Source of the DNA: CAZOMR01 sp964580655 | GTDB taxonomy: Bacteria > RBG-13-61-14 > CAZOMR01 | Assembly: GCA_964580655.1 (NCBI GenBank) | Contig: CAZOMR010000132.1 | Location: 1-9,139 of the forward strand | Length of the DNA stretch: 9,139 nucleotides | Reading direction: 5' to 3' | Part shown: positions 1-6,954 of the stretch, piece after piece | Numbering within the stretch: position 1 is the stretch's first letter | Layout: the number at the start of each line of letters is the position of its first letter | Notes under the pieces: generated by a model | What the model saw: only the letters and a program-made list of their open reading frames with translations | The model's database searches: none | Told to the model about the DNA's origin: nothing | Made by a program: the position numbers and the translations under genes

Positions 1-30
1 TCGCGCCTCCAGCTTAGCTATCTGTTCCAT
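1..30 (-). CDS. Start of an unidentified minus-strand gene (partial, runs off the window)
   Basis: Only the first ten codons are inside the window. Read on the minus strand from the ATG at 30-28 they give MEQIAKLEAR with no stop. Support comes mainly from the signals around it: a strong Shine-Dalgarno GGAGG at 40-36 with a 5-nt spacer to the ATG, and a sigma-70-like promoter at 90-62. The peptide is charged and helical-looking, with I and L at heptad-like spacing, but ten residues cannot identify a family and I make no functional call. It is divergent from the NTP-transferase gene at 203. The inverted repeat at 43-68 suggests the gene is controlled by a DNA-binding regulator. Confidence 0.5.
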   Translation of the reverse strand, partial: MEQIAKLEAR

Positions 31-42
31 CTCTTCCTCCCT

Positions 43-68
43 TTATTGTTGTAGATACACAACAATAA
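43..68. promoter_or_regulatory. Perfect 10-bp inverted repeat, operator candidate
   Basis: TTATTGTTGT (43-52) and ACAACAATAA (59-68) are exact reverse complements around a 6-nt spacer. The site covers the -10 hexamer (67-62) and the expected transcription start of the minus-strand gene, and ends just upstream of its Shine-Dalgarno at 40-36. That position fits a repressor operator for a dimeric regulator. Because the right arm overlaps the -10, only part of the palindrome would be transcribed, so an RNA hairpin is less likely. The regulator is unknown. Confidence 0.5.
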
Positions 69-90
69 CATGGCCAAAAAAGAGAGTCAA
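62..90 (-). promoter_or_regulatory. Sigma-70-like promoter of the minus-strand partial gene
   Basis: On the minus strand, TTGACT (90-85, 5 of 6 to consensus) is followed after exactly 17 nt by TATTGT (67-62, 4 of 6). Transcription would start near position 55, giving a leader of about 25 nt that carries the GGAGG at 40-36. The -10 lies inside the right arm of the inverted repeat at 43-68. Confidence 0.45.
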
Positions 91-126
91 ATCCAAAACC
101 CTCTTTAATGTCGCAGGCCCCGGCAC

Positions 127-156
127 TTGCTATTAATTCTCAAGCTGAGATAAAAT
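127..156 (+). promoter_or_regulatory. Weak candidate promoter for the NTP-transferase gene
   Basis: TTGCTA (127-132) and TAAAAT (151-156) are separated by 18 nt and lie about 47 nt upstream of the ATG at 203. A small inverted repeat TCTCA-AGC-TGAGA (138-150) sits between the two hexamers, and ATCAG-N5-CTGAT (175-189) lies just before the Shine-Dalgarno. The match is modest and the region is AT-rich, so this is only a candidate. Confidence 0.3.
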
Positions 157-202
157 ATATTCGTGTCCTGGATAATCAGAACACCTGATAAGGAGTGAAG
201 CC

Positions 203-1174
203 ATGGATATGAATGCCGTTGTTCTGGCCGGCGAGCGGGAGGGCGCCAAGCTTATCCGGGGAACCAACAAAGCGCTTCTTCCCTTGTGCGGCAGGCCTAT
301 AATTTCCTATGTCATGGAGGCGCTTGCCGGAGCGAGCAGGGTGCACGAGATATACGTGGTAGGACCGGCCGAGCGGCTTGAGCAGGGTCTCAAGGATTTT
401 GATTTTGCAAAGCCAGTGCACTATGTAGCGCAGAAGGAAAACATCTTTGAGAATATCTGGACAGGGTTCTTCGCAAGCCTTCCGGAGGATGTGATGAACC
501 TCTCAAGCAAAGAACTGGTTGAAACTCAGCACGCGGATAAACCCATATTCGTGATCACATGCGATATGCCGTTTATAAGGCCTGAGGACTTTGACAGCTT
601 CATAGAAAGTGCTGACCTTAAAGACATTGAGATTGTGCTTGGAGTCACCCGGAAGGAGCTCCTGCTCCCATTTGCGCCAGAGGGAGAAACTCCCGGAATC
701 GAGTTCGCATACTTCTGCTTTCGCGAGTTCATAGTGCGGCATGCAAACATCTACATCATTAAGCCTTTAAGGCTTGCGAAGATACTGGAGAAATACATCC
801 CCCTGATTTACGGTATAAGGTATCAGAAGCAGATTCGCAACATGATCAGGGCTTCAGCAACTTTGGTGAGGTTAGGTATTGGCCTGCGCCCGCTTTATAT
901 ATTTTTAGCATTCCAGATCGGCCGGACCCTGGATGGCTGGAAATTCCGGCGGACCCGGGACTTTCTCCGAAAGGGGGTCCCGGAAAAAATGGTGGTTGAC
1001 TACGTTTATCGCGCGTTGCAGACCCGCGTTAGTATCCTTCCTACCAAAGGCCCTGGCCCGGCCCTGGATATAGACAACGAGCCGCATCTCGAGATCGCGG
1101 AGAAAATGTTTGGCCGCTGGCAGGAGATTTGTGCGAAAATCCTGGCTGGGACATACGAGCTTCCCTCGCCATAA
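203..1174 (+). CDS. MobA/GlmU-like NTP-transferase-fold protein with a C-terminal extension
   Basis: This 323-residue protein begins with the nucleotide-binding signature of the NTP-transferase (Rossmann-like) superfamily: AVVLAG (residues 5-10), conserved Lys in NKALLPLCGRP (22-32), then an alternating strand-helix pattern. CDMP at 120-123 supplies the metal-binding Asp121, and LDIDNEPHL (288-296) resembles the DIDTPEDL motif found near the end of many MobA-like enzymes. Such enzymes transfer an NMP moiety from an NTP to a sugar phosphate, cofactor or alcohol; the substrate here is unknown. The usual LAGG is LAGE (G10-E11), a visible departure. Residues about 185-280 form an additional basic segment with a short hydrophobic stretch (LGIGLRPLYIFLAFQIG) inserted before the closing motif, so the protein is longer than plain MobA. 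No signal peptide is visible, so it is presumably cytoplasmic. The start has AAGGAG at 190-195 with a 7-nt spacer. The macroglobulin gene follows after 83 bp on the same strand. The superfamily is confident, the exact function is not. Confidence 0.85.
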   Translation: MDMNAVVLAGEREGAKLIRGTNKALLPLCGRPIISYVMEALAGASRVHEIYVVGPAERLEQGLKDFDFAKPVHYVAQKENIFENIWTGFFASLPEDVMNLSSKELVETQHADKPIFVITCDMPFIRPEDFDSFIESADLKDIEIVLGVTRKELLLPFAPEGETPGIEFAYFCFREFIVRHANIYIIKPLRLAKILEKYIPLIYGIRYQKQIRNMIRASATLVRLGIGLRPLYIFLAFQIGRTLDGWKFRRTRDFLRKGVPEKMVVDYVYRALQTRVSILPTKGPGPALDIDNEPHLEIAEKMFGRWQEICAKILAGTYELPSP

Positions 1175-1202
1175 TTCCAGCGAAAGTCTACCCTGTTAAA
1201 AC

Positions 1203-1236
1203 CTTTTCGGCCTTCCTTCGTTCTAAAGGCTAAAAG
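1203..1236 (+). other. Imperfect hairpin in the leader of the macroglobulin gene
   Basis: CTTTT (1203-1207) pairs with AAAAG (1232-1236) and GCCTT (1210-1214) with AAGGC (1226-1230), leaving a small internal bulge and an 11-nt loop. It lies between the two same-strand genes, just before the Shine-Dalgarno at 1245-1250. There is no U-run directly after it, so it does not look like a full terminator. It could be a processing or stability element, or chance. Confidence 0.25.
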
Positions 1237-1257
1237 CAAGAAAAAGGAGGCCGTATC

Positions 1258-4200
1258 ATGAAACACCCGAAAGCCAATGGAAACAAAAACCTGCCCCTGG
1301 TTTTCCTTTTCACCGCGATCATCGCGCTCGCAGGCTTCAGCGCCGGGGCATCGGTTCCGCCGGACCTCTTTGTCCTCGGCCCGGATGAATTTGCACCCGG
1401 GGCAAAGGCATCGCTCCGCATCATCCTCATGGAGCCTACCGGGCTTACCACATCCGAGCCAATCTCCGGGGCCGCGGTGAAGATCATCCTGGATCAAAAG
1501 GGCTGGAGAAGAGACCGGGAACTTTACAGGGGCAAGACCAACCGGGACGGCACCCTTGAGGCCTCGTTTTCCGTGCCGGAGATTGAGCCCGGAACTTATT
1601 CTATCAAGGTCTTAGCCTCTTCGAGGATCGGCGAGGTGGAGGCCACCCACACGGCCGAGATACAGCCCCGTGTCCGCATCCTGCTTAATACGGACAAGCC
1701 GATCTACCAGCCCTCGCAGACCATTCACATCAGGGCACTGGCGCTCCGCACGCACGACCTCAAGCCGGTTGAATATCAAAGGATCGTGATAGAGGTGGAA
1801 GATGCGAAAGCCAACAAGGTCTTCAAAAAGAGGCTCAAGACAGACCTTTACGGCATCGCATCCGCGGACTTTGTTCTCGCTGACGAGATCAACCTCGGTG
1901 AATACAATGTGCGAGCTATCCTGGAGGGGCAGACCGAGGAGAAGTCGGTAATGGTGAGCCGGTATGTTCTTCCCAAGTTCAAGGTGAGCATTGAGACGGA
2001 TAAAAATTATTACATGCCGGGGGAGACGGTCAGCGGGGTTATCCGGGCCAAGTATTTCTTTGGAAAGCCTATCTCAGGCGGCCTTGTGGAGATTGATGCC
2101 TCGGGTTTCGACTTCGAGTTCCATTCATTTGCAAAGGTTTCTGGCGAGACCGACAAGGACGGAAACTACGAATTTGAATTCGAGCTTCCCGAATTCTTCG
2201 CAGGACAGCCCCTAGAGCAAGGCGATGCATTTGTCAAAATCAATGCCAAGATCACGGATAAAGCGGAGCACTCGGAAGAGGCGGACATCACGAGAAAGGT
2301 CGCTGATTCGCGTCTTCGTCTCGAGCTGGTGCCGGAAGGGGGCAGGCTGATTCCCGGTGTGACCAACATCATCTACGCGGTAACAAGCACCCCGGATGAC
2401 AGCCCCACTGCGGCACGGATCAGGCTTGTTATCGGTGGGAAAACCTATACTGCAAAGAGCGATGAAGCAGGCGTGGCCGAGATCGCCTTTATTCCGAAGG
2501 CCGCGGAATTCATGGATCAAGGCCACGGGGGCAAAGACCGCTACAGCCTGGAGGTCAAGGCCGAGGCCAAGGACAGGTATGGAAACAGGACAAAGATCAC
2601 CCGCAAACTCTCCGCAGACTATCTCAAGGATACGGTTCTCCTGAGGCTTGATAAGGCCATATACGAGGGCACGGATGATCTGAACATACAGGTTTTTTCA
2701 ACCGGAAAGACCGGAACAATCTACCTGGATGTAATCAAGAACCGGAAGACCATCCTCACCCGGTCTCTGGACCTTTCAAACGGGAGGGCCAGGACCCGGC
2801 TGTCTCTTGGGCCGGATGCATTCGGCACATTGGAGATTCATGCCTACAAAATTCTTCCGTCAGGCGAGATCATGCGGGACAGCAGGGTTTGCTATGTGAA
2901 TCCTCCGGATCAACTCCGCATCAGTGCGAAGCTCGACAAGGATACCTACCTGCCGGGGTCCGAGGCGCTTATCAAGTTCAAGGTAACGGACCGACGCGGC
3001 CGTGGCAAGGCGTGCGCGCTCGGGATCGTTGTAGTGGACGAGAGCGTGTATGCCCTCCAGGAGATACAGCCGGGACTGCTCAAGGTCTATTTCACCCTGG
3101 AGAAGGAGCTTGCAAAGCCCCGCTACGAGCTACATTTCGCAAGCGGCCCAGGCTCTGTGCAGGCCATGATCAAGCAGGATGCAAAGATTGATTCATCAAG
3201 GCAGAAGATGGCAAAGGTTCTGCTTGCCGGAGTTTCCGAGCCAACCAAGTATGCCTGGCAGGAAAACCCGGCCAGGGGAAGGCAGAAGAAAGAGATGACC
3301 AACCTGGCAAACCTCTATAGCGGGCTCTACCAGTTCGGCCTGCAAAACCAGATCGCAAGATACAATAGAAGCGCCGGATACTGGGAATATGAGCCTGGTT
3401 TGATCAACAGAATCATCAAAAAGGGATACCTGAACAAGAAGCAGGCTACGGACTCATGGGGACGGAATTACGACCTCAACCAGGTCGGGGATATTTACGG
3501 GCCGCTTGAGCTCAACTCACTTTGCAAAGCACTCGCATCCCAGAAAATTTTGCAGGTCTATTCCGCTCTTTACAATTATTCTTGCCAGCACAAGAGCGAG
3601 AGCGCGGACTGGCTTGACAGGCTGTTCAACAGGGAAGACCGTGAAAGAGCCTGGTCGTTTCCGGATGATGTGCTTGAGAGGCTCGTGGATGAGGGGCATC
3701 TTGACAGATCATATCTCACCGACCCCTGGGGATACAAGGTCAGGCTTGTGCGCGTGTCCACTTCGGAAAATAACCCGTATGCTTCCGAGTTAAACGGCTG
3801 GCTTTTACGCTCGGTCGGCCCGGACGGAAAGCCCGGGACCAACGATGATGTCACAAATCCTTACATCTATCAGCATGCATGGAGCGACATGAAGATGCCG
3901 AGAGGAAAAGACGGTGTCTGGAGAAACCGTGCTTTCGCTGTGGCTGAAAAGGCCATACCGCAAGCCTTTCCCATGCCCGCGATGGAGGCGGATAAAGGAT
4001 CATCCGCACTCGGTTACATCGGCACTGCCGGGGGGGCAGACCGCAAGGCTCGCAAGGCCCAGATTCACATCCGGGAATACTTTCCGGAAACACTGCTCTG
4101 GATCCCTTCGCTCATAACCGATTCGCGCGGAAGAGCCCAACTGCGCATTCCAATGGCCGACTCAATCACCACATGGAGAATGTCCGCGACCGCGCACTCC

Positions 4201-6171
4201 CTGGACGGGCTGTTCGGGTCTTTCGCACAGGGCATACGCGCGTTCCAGGACTTCTTCGTTGATATTGACTTCCCGACATCCCTTACCCAGGGCGACGAGG
4301 TGAGCGTGCCTGTCGCTGTTTACAATTATCTTGATTCCTCTCAAGAGATCGAGCTTGAAGCCGAACTTGAGGACTGGTTCGAGCTTCTGGGCGACCGTGT
4401 GCAGAAGATCGAGCTTGAGGCGGGCGAGGTTGGAGTGCGCTTTTACAGGATCAAGGTCAAGGGACTTGGAAAGAAGACCCTCACGATCTACGCACTCGGG
4501 GAGGGCATGGATGATGCGATCAAGCGGTCCGTGGAGATATTGCCGGATGGCAGGCGCTTTGACACGGTCGCAAATGGACAACTGGCCGGGCGCATAGAGA
4601 AGACTATTGAGATTCCCGGAGATGCCATTGACGGTGCGAGCAAGCTGATCGTCAAGATATATCCCGGGGTGTTCAGCCAGGTGCTTGAAGGCATGGATGG
4701 AATCTTCCGCATGCCCAACGGCTGTTTCGAGCAGACGACGAGCACTACCTACCCTAATGTCATGGTGCTCGCATACATGAAGAAGACCGGGCAGATCAAG
4801 CCCGATATACAGATGAAGGCCGAGGGATTCATTAACCTCGGATACCAGCGGCTATTGAGCTTCGAGGTTCCGGGAGGAGGTTTTGAGTGGTTCGGCCAGG
4901 CCCCGGCGCACAAGGTGCTCACAGCATACGGGCTCATGGAGTTCTCGGACATGAGCAAGGTCTATGACATTGACGAGGATGTGATCACGCGCACGCAGAG
5001 GTGGCTTGTAGATCAGCAGGAAAAGGACGGCTCGTGGAAGCCGGTCCAGCACTGGCTTGAGACACTCTCCAGCGATGCCTTCTCCCGGAGCACCCTTCTC
5101 AATACCGCCTACATCACCTGGGCACTTCTTGAAAGCGGATACCAGGGCAACGCCACTGACAAGGCCGCAGAATATATAAAGGCTCACATGCAAGAGGCCA
5201 AGGATGCATACACCCTGGCTCTCGCGGCAAATGCGCTTGTGAACTTTGACCCGCGTGATAAAGAGACAAGAGCGCTTCTCGACCGCATTCATGAAATTCG
5301 GATCGAGGATGCCAAGACCCGCACGGTTCACTGGGAGCCTGCGGGCGAGACAGCAGTGCACGGCACAGGCAGTGCCGCGGCCATCGAGACCACCGCGCTT
5401 ATACTTTACTCCTTCATCAAGGCCAATGTTCACATCGCGACAGTGAACAAGGGCATGAACTGGCTTACCACTCAGAAGGACAGCTTCGGCACTTTCCAGA
5501 CCACACAGGCTACCATCCTGACCCTGAAGACCTTGCTGGCCGCAGAGGCCGGTGCGGCCGAGGATGTACGTGCCGAGATAATGGTCAATGTGAACGGCGA
5601 GCGCAAGGTGGTCAAGATAACCCCTGAAGACTCGGATGTCCTGAGACTCCTTGATTTCAAGGGAGTTGTCAGGGAAGGCAAGAACGACATAGTAATCGAG
5701 CCGAGCCAGGAGCTCGGGCTGATGTATCAGGTCGCGGCCGCATACTACCTGCCATGGCAAGAGGCCAAGGGACTTATCGCGGAAGAGCCTTTGACTATTG
5801 AGTTGAAATACGACCGGACCGAACTCGCGGCTGACGAGACCCTGACCGCTGATGTCCGCGTAGCATACCGGGCAAAAAAGCGGACCGAGATGATCATACT
5901 GGACCTCGGAATACCGCCTGGGTTCAAGGTGCTCACCGAGGCGTTTGAAGAGCTGAAGAATGATGGAAAGATCGAGAAATACACCATGACCGGAAGGCAG
6001 ATAACAGTCTATGTAAGAGAGATCTTGCCCAAAGAGCCGCTCACTTTCTCTTACAAGCTCAAGGCCAAATACCCGGTCAAGGCAAAGACACCCAAAAGCT
6101 CGGCTTACGAATACTATACCCCCGACATCCGCGACGAAGTCGAGCCGGTCAAGATCGAGGTGAGTCAGTAA
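1258..6171 (+). CDS. Exported alpha-2-macroglobulin family protein with thioester motif and pseudopilin-like insert
   Basis: This 1637-residue protein is a bacterial alpha-2-macroglobulin. Family members act as protease traps: cleavage of the bait region triggers a conformational change and covalent capture through an internal thioester. A Sec signal peptide (basic start, hydrophobic 12-30, AGA cleavage near 31) lacks a lipobox Cys, so it should be released to the periplasm or outside rather than lipid-anchored. Macroglobulin beta-domains follow, with TDKPIYQPSQ at 145-154 (MG2-like), another near 240-350, and VVVDESVYAL at 591-600 marking the bait-region domain. Residues about 640-935 replace a simple bait with a Lys/Arg-rich segment and two GspG-like units. 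The A2M core resumes at REYFPETLLWIP (939-950) and SITTWRM. The thioester site is GCFEQ, Cys1156 to Gln1159, followed by a helical thioester domain (about 1150-1470). The C-terminus (about 1520-1637, ending in YEYYTPDIRDE) resembles the receptor-binding domain. AGGAGG at 1245-1250 with 7-nt spacing fixes the start. No pbpC lies next to it, unlike the E. coli lipoprotein type. Confidence 0.95.
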   Translation: MKHPKANGNKNLPLVFLFTAIIALAGFSAGASVPPDLFVLGPDEFAPGAKASLRIILMEPTGLTTSEPISGAAVKIILDQKGWRRDRELYRGKTNRDGTLEASFSVPEIEPGTYSIKVLASSRIGEVEATHTAEIQPRVRILLNTDKPIYQPSQTIHIRALALRTHDLKPVEYQRIVIEVEDAKANKVFKKRLKTDLYGIASADFVLADEINLGEYNVRAILEGQTEEKSVMVSRYVLPKFKVSIETDKNYYMPGETVSGVIRAKYFFGKPISGGLVEIDASGFDFEFHSFAKVSGETDKDGNYEFEFELPEFFAGQPLEQGDAFVKINAKITDKAEHSEEADITRKVADSRLRLELVPEGGRLIPGVTNIIYAVTSTPDDSPTAARIRLVIGGKTYTAKSDEAGVAEIAFIPKAAEFMDQGHGGKDRYSLEVKAEAKDRYGNRTKITRKLSADYLKDTVLLRLDKAIYEGTDDLNIQVFSTGKTGTIYLDVIKNRKTILTRSLDLSNGRARTRLSLGPDAFGTLEIHAYKILPSGEIMRDSRVCYVNPPDQLRISAKLDKDTYLPGSEALIKFKVTDRRGRGKACALGIVVVDESVYALQEIQPGLLKVYFTLEKELAKPRYELHFASGPGSVQAMIKQDAKIDSSRQKMAKVLLAGVSEPTKYAWQENPARGRQKKEMTNLANLYSGLYQFGLQNQIARYNRSAGYWEYEPGLINRIIKKGYLNKKQATDSWGRNYDLNQVGDIYGPLELNSLCKALASQKILQVYSALYNYSCQHKSESADWLDRLFNREDRERAWSFPDDVLERLVDEGHLDRSYLTDPWGYKVRLVRVSTSENNPYASELNGWLLRSVGPDGKPGTNDDVTNPYIYQHAWSDMKMPRGKDGVWRNRAFAVAEKAIPQAFPMPAMEADKGSSALGYIGTAGGADRKARKAQIHIREYFPETLLWIPSLITDSRGRAQLRIPMADSITTWRMSATAHSLDGLFGSFAQGIRAFQDFFVDIDFPTSLTQGDEVSVPVAVYNYLDSSQEIELEAELEDWFELLGDRVQKIELEAGEVGVRFYRIKVKGLGKKTLTIYALGEGMDDAIKRSVEILPDGRRFDTVANGQLAGRIEKTIEIPGDAIDGASKLIVKIYPGVFSQVLEGMDGIFRMPNGCFEQTTSTTYPNVMVLAYMKKTGQIKPDIQMKAEGFINLGYQRLLSFEVPGGGFEWFGQAPAHKVLTAYGLMEFSDMSKVYDIDEDVITRTQRWLVDQQEKDGSWKPVQHWLETLSSDAFSRSTLLNTAYITWALLESGYQGNATDKAAEYIKAHMQEAKDAYTLALAANALVNFDPRDKETRALLDRIHEIRIEDAKTRTVHWEPAGETAVHGTGSAAAIETTALILYSFIKANVHIATVNKGMNWLTTQKDSFGTFQTTQATILTLKTLLAAEAGAAEDVRAEIMVNVNGERKVVKITPEDSDVLRLLDFKGVVREGKNDIVIEPSQELGLMYQVAAAYYLPWQEAKGLIAEEPLTIELKYDRTELAADETLTADVRVAYRAKKRTEMIILDLGIPPGFKVLTEAFEELKNDGKIEKYTMTGRQITVYVREILPKEPLTFSYKLKAKYPVKAKTPKSSAYEYYTPDIRDEVEPVKIEVSQ

Positions 6172-6203
6172 GCTGAAATATACCACATCGCCGCCAAGGG
6201 AAT

Positions 6204-6250
6204 AAATAGGGACGCTTCTCGATAAAAACAGGGAGGCGTCCTTATTTTTA
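6204..6250 (+). terminator. Intrinsic terminator after the macroglobulin gene
   Basis: A stem of about 17 pairs forms between 6204-6220 and 6231-6247, including GGACGC (6210-6215) with GCGTCC (6236-6241) and a few G-U pairs, closed by a 10-nt loop and ending in a T-rich run. It begins 33 bp after the stop codon at 6171. An A-rich 5' arm also makes it a plausible terminator in the other direction. It insulates the toxin-antitoxin module from read-through. Confidence 0.75.
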
Positions 6251-6257
6251 TACAGCC

Positions 6258-6289
6258 GTCAAGTGTTAAGTCAATCTTACCCTGACCCC
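6258..6289. repeat. Possible end of a dispersed REP/RAYT-type repeat
   Basis: The segment begins GTCAAGTGTTAAGTC and ends CCCTGACCCC. Its reverse complement starts GGGGTCAGG and contains two TTGAC-like words, a pattern I remember from the ends of small dispersed elements linked to REP-associated transposases. GTCAAG (6258-6263) is also inverted at CTTGAC (6303-6308), overlapping the -35 of the toxin-antitoxin promoter. No transposase is visible here, and I cannot check copy number, so this rests on memory and pattern only. Confidence 0.25.
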
Positions 6290-6303
6290 GATTTTGATTT
6301 CGC

Positions 6304-6330
6304 TTGACAATGTTCACACTGCGTTATAAT
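6304..6330 (+). promoter_or_regulatory. Consensus sigma-70 promoter of the toxin-antitoxin operon
   Basis: TTGACA (6304-6309) and TATAAT (6325-6330) both match consensus perfectly. The spacer is 15 nt, shorter than the optimal 17, which may weaken the promoter or leave room for regulator-dependent tuning. The expected start near 6337 falls in the palindrome at 6336-6355. Confidence 0.7.
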
Positions 6331-6335
6331 CTTAT

Positions 6336-6355
6336 TGTAGGCCATATAGCCTACA
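6336..6355. promoter_or_regulatory. Palindromic operator candidate for toxin-antitoxin autorepression
   Basis: TGTAGGC (6336-6342) and GCCTACA (6349-6355) are perfect inverted repeats around CATATA. The site begins 6 nt after the -10, covers the expected transcription start and abuts the AGGGGG Shine-Dalgarno of the antitoxin. Phd/YefM-type antitoxins are known to repress their own operons through palindromes at this position, so the inferred ligand is the antitoxin, or the antitoxin-toxin complex, encoded just downstream. Confidence 0.6.
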
Positions 6356-6366
6356 GGGGGCATCCG

Positions 6367-6630
6367 ATGAAATTTATAGCCATGCGCGAACTCAGGAACA
6401 ACACATCCAGGTTGCTTGACCAGCTTGCCAATGAGGATGTGATTGTGACACGAAACGGCAAGCCTGCCGCGGCTTTAGTCTACCTGGATGAGAACCTGAT
6501 CGAGGACTTTATCCTTGCTCATCACCCGACTCTCCTTAAAGAAGTCGAAGCCGCGCGCCGCGAATACGAGAAGAAAGGCGGAATTGATCACGAAAGCATA
6601 AAAAGGCGAATCGAACGCCGCCGTGGATAA
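6367..6630 (+). CDS. Phd/YefM family antitoxin
   Basis: This 87-residue protein has the Phd/YefM N-terminal DNA-binding domain: MKFIAMRELRNNTSRLLDQL (residues 1-20), then the hairpin VIVTRNGKPAAALV (25-38). In this family the domain binds the operon's operator, and the C-terminal tail wraps and neutralises the cognate toxin. The tail here (about 45-87) is highly charged and helical, rich in E, R and K, as expected. I chose the ATG at 6367 because AGGGGG (6355-6360) lies 6 nt upstream and family similarity begins there. A TTG at 6304 in the same frame would overlap the -35 box. The gene is preceded by its own promoter and palindrome, and its last 8 bases overlap the toxin gene. The family is confident; the exact subfamily is not. 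Confidence 0.88.
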   Translation: MKFIAMRELRNNTSRLLDQLANEDVIVTRNGKPAAALVYLDENLIEDFILAHHPTLLKEVEAARREYEKKGGIDHESIKRRIERRRG

Positions 6631-6949
6631 ACGAGAGCTTGCCTACGCGCCTCGTGCACAGCGGGACCTTCTCAAGTTGGAGAAGCGCTATGCCCTCCAG
6701 GTTCTCGATGACCTGGAACTCCCGGAAACCCCGCCCCGGCCTCCCGGCAAGGTCAAGAGGCTTCGCGGTGAGGACTACTGGGAGATCAAGACCGGAGATT
6801 TTCGGACGATATTCTGGCCGCACAAGAAGAAGGTGGTTATCCTGCGCATTGTCAATCGTCGCGACCTTGAGAAGGCAATTGACCGAATAGATGTTCGCGC
6901 ACTCAGAGAATGGCTGCAAGAGCAGCAAGATTTCGAGATTTCGGGGTAA
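6623..6949 (+). CDS. RelE/ParE superfamily toxin (probable mRNA interferase)
   Basis: This 108-residue protein shows the RelE/ParE fold: YAPRAQRDLLKL (8-19) in the first helices, GKVKRLRG (42-49), DYWEIKTGDFRTIF (51-64) and VVILRIVNRRDLEK (71-84). RelE toxins bind the ribosomal A site and cleave mRNA. Arg61 in GDFR and Arg79/Arg80 occupy positions that are usually conserved and basic in the family. ParE relatives instead act on gyrase, but the IKxGDFR and NRRDxEK words point to the RelE side. The start is GTG at 6623, overlapping the antitoxin by 8 nt. It is the only start in this frame, because a TAA in frame lies at 6599. No good Shine-Dalgarno precedes it, so translation is probably coupled to the antitoxin. 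Residues 90-108 form a short C-terminal extension. It is exported nowhere and acts in the cytoplasm. Confidence 0.88.
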   Translation: MDKRELAYAPRAQRDLLKLEKRYALQVLDDLELPETPPRPPGKVKRLRGEDYWEIKTGDFRTIFWPHKKKVVILRIVNRRDLEKAIDRIDVRALREWLQEQQDFEISG

Positions 6950-6954
6950 GAGTT

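Noticed and set aside
120..136. Sigma-54 promoter suggested by GGCACTTGC
   Set aside because: The GG and GC elements are not 10 bp apart, so the -24/-12 geometry fails.
3240..3900. A separate type II secretion pseudopilin gene
   Set aside because: The frame is continuous through the macroglobulin and there is no pilin leader or hydrophobic helix, so it is a domain-like insert.
4852..6186. A 444-residue open frame on the minus strand opposite the macroglobulin 3' half
   Set aside because: It lies fully antisense to a strongly supported gene, shows no family motifs and has a low-complexity His/Leu/Arg composition typical of reverse-frame shadows of GC-biased genes.
6304..6366. N-terminal extension of the antitoxin from a TTG at 6304
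   Set aside because: The extension would span the promoter hexamers and the operator palindrome; the ATG at 6367 has a good Shine-Dalgarno and matches the family start.
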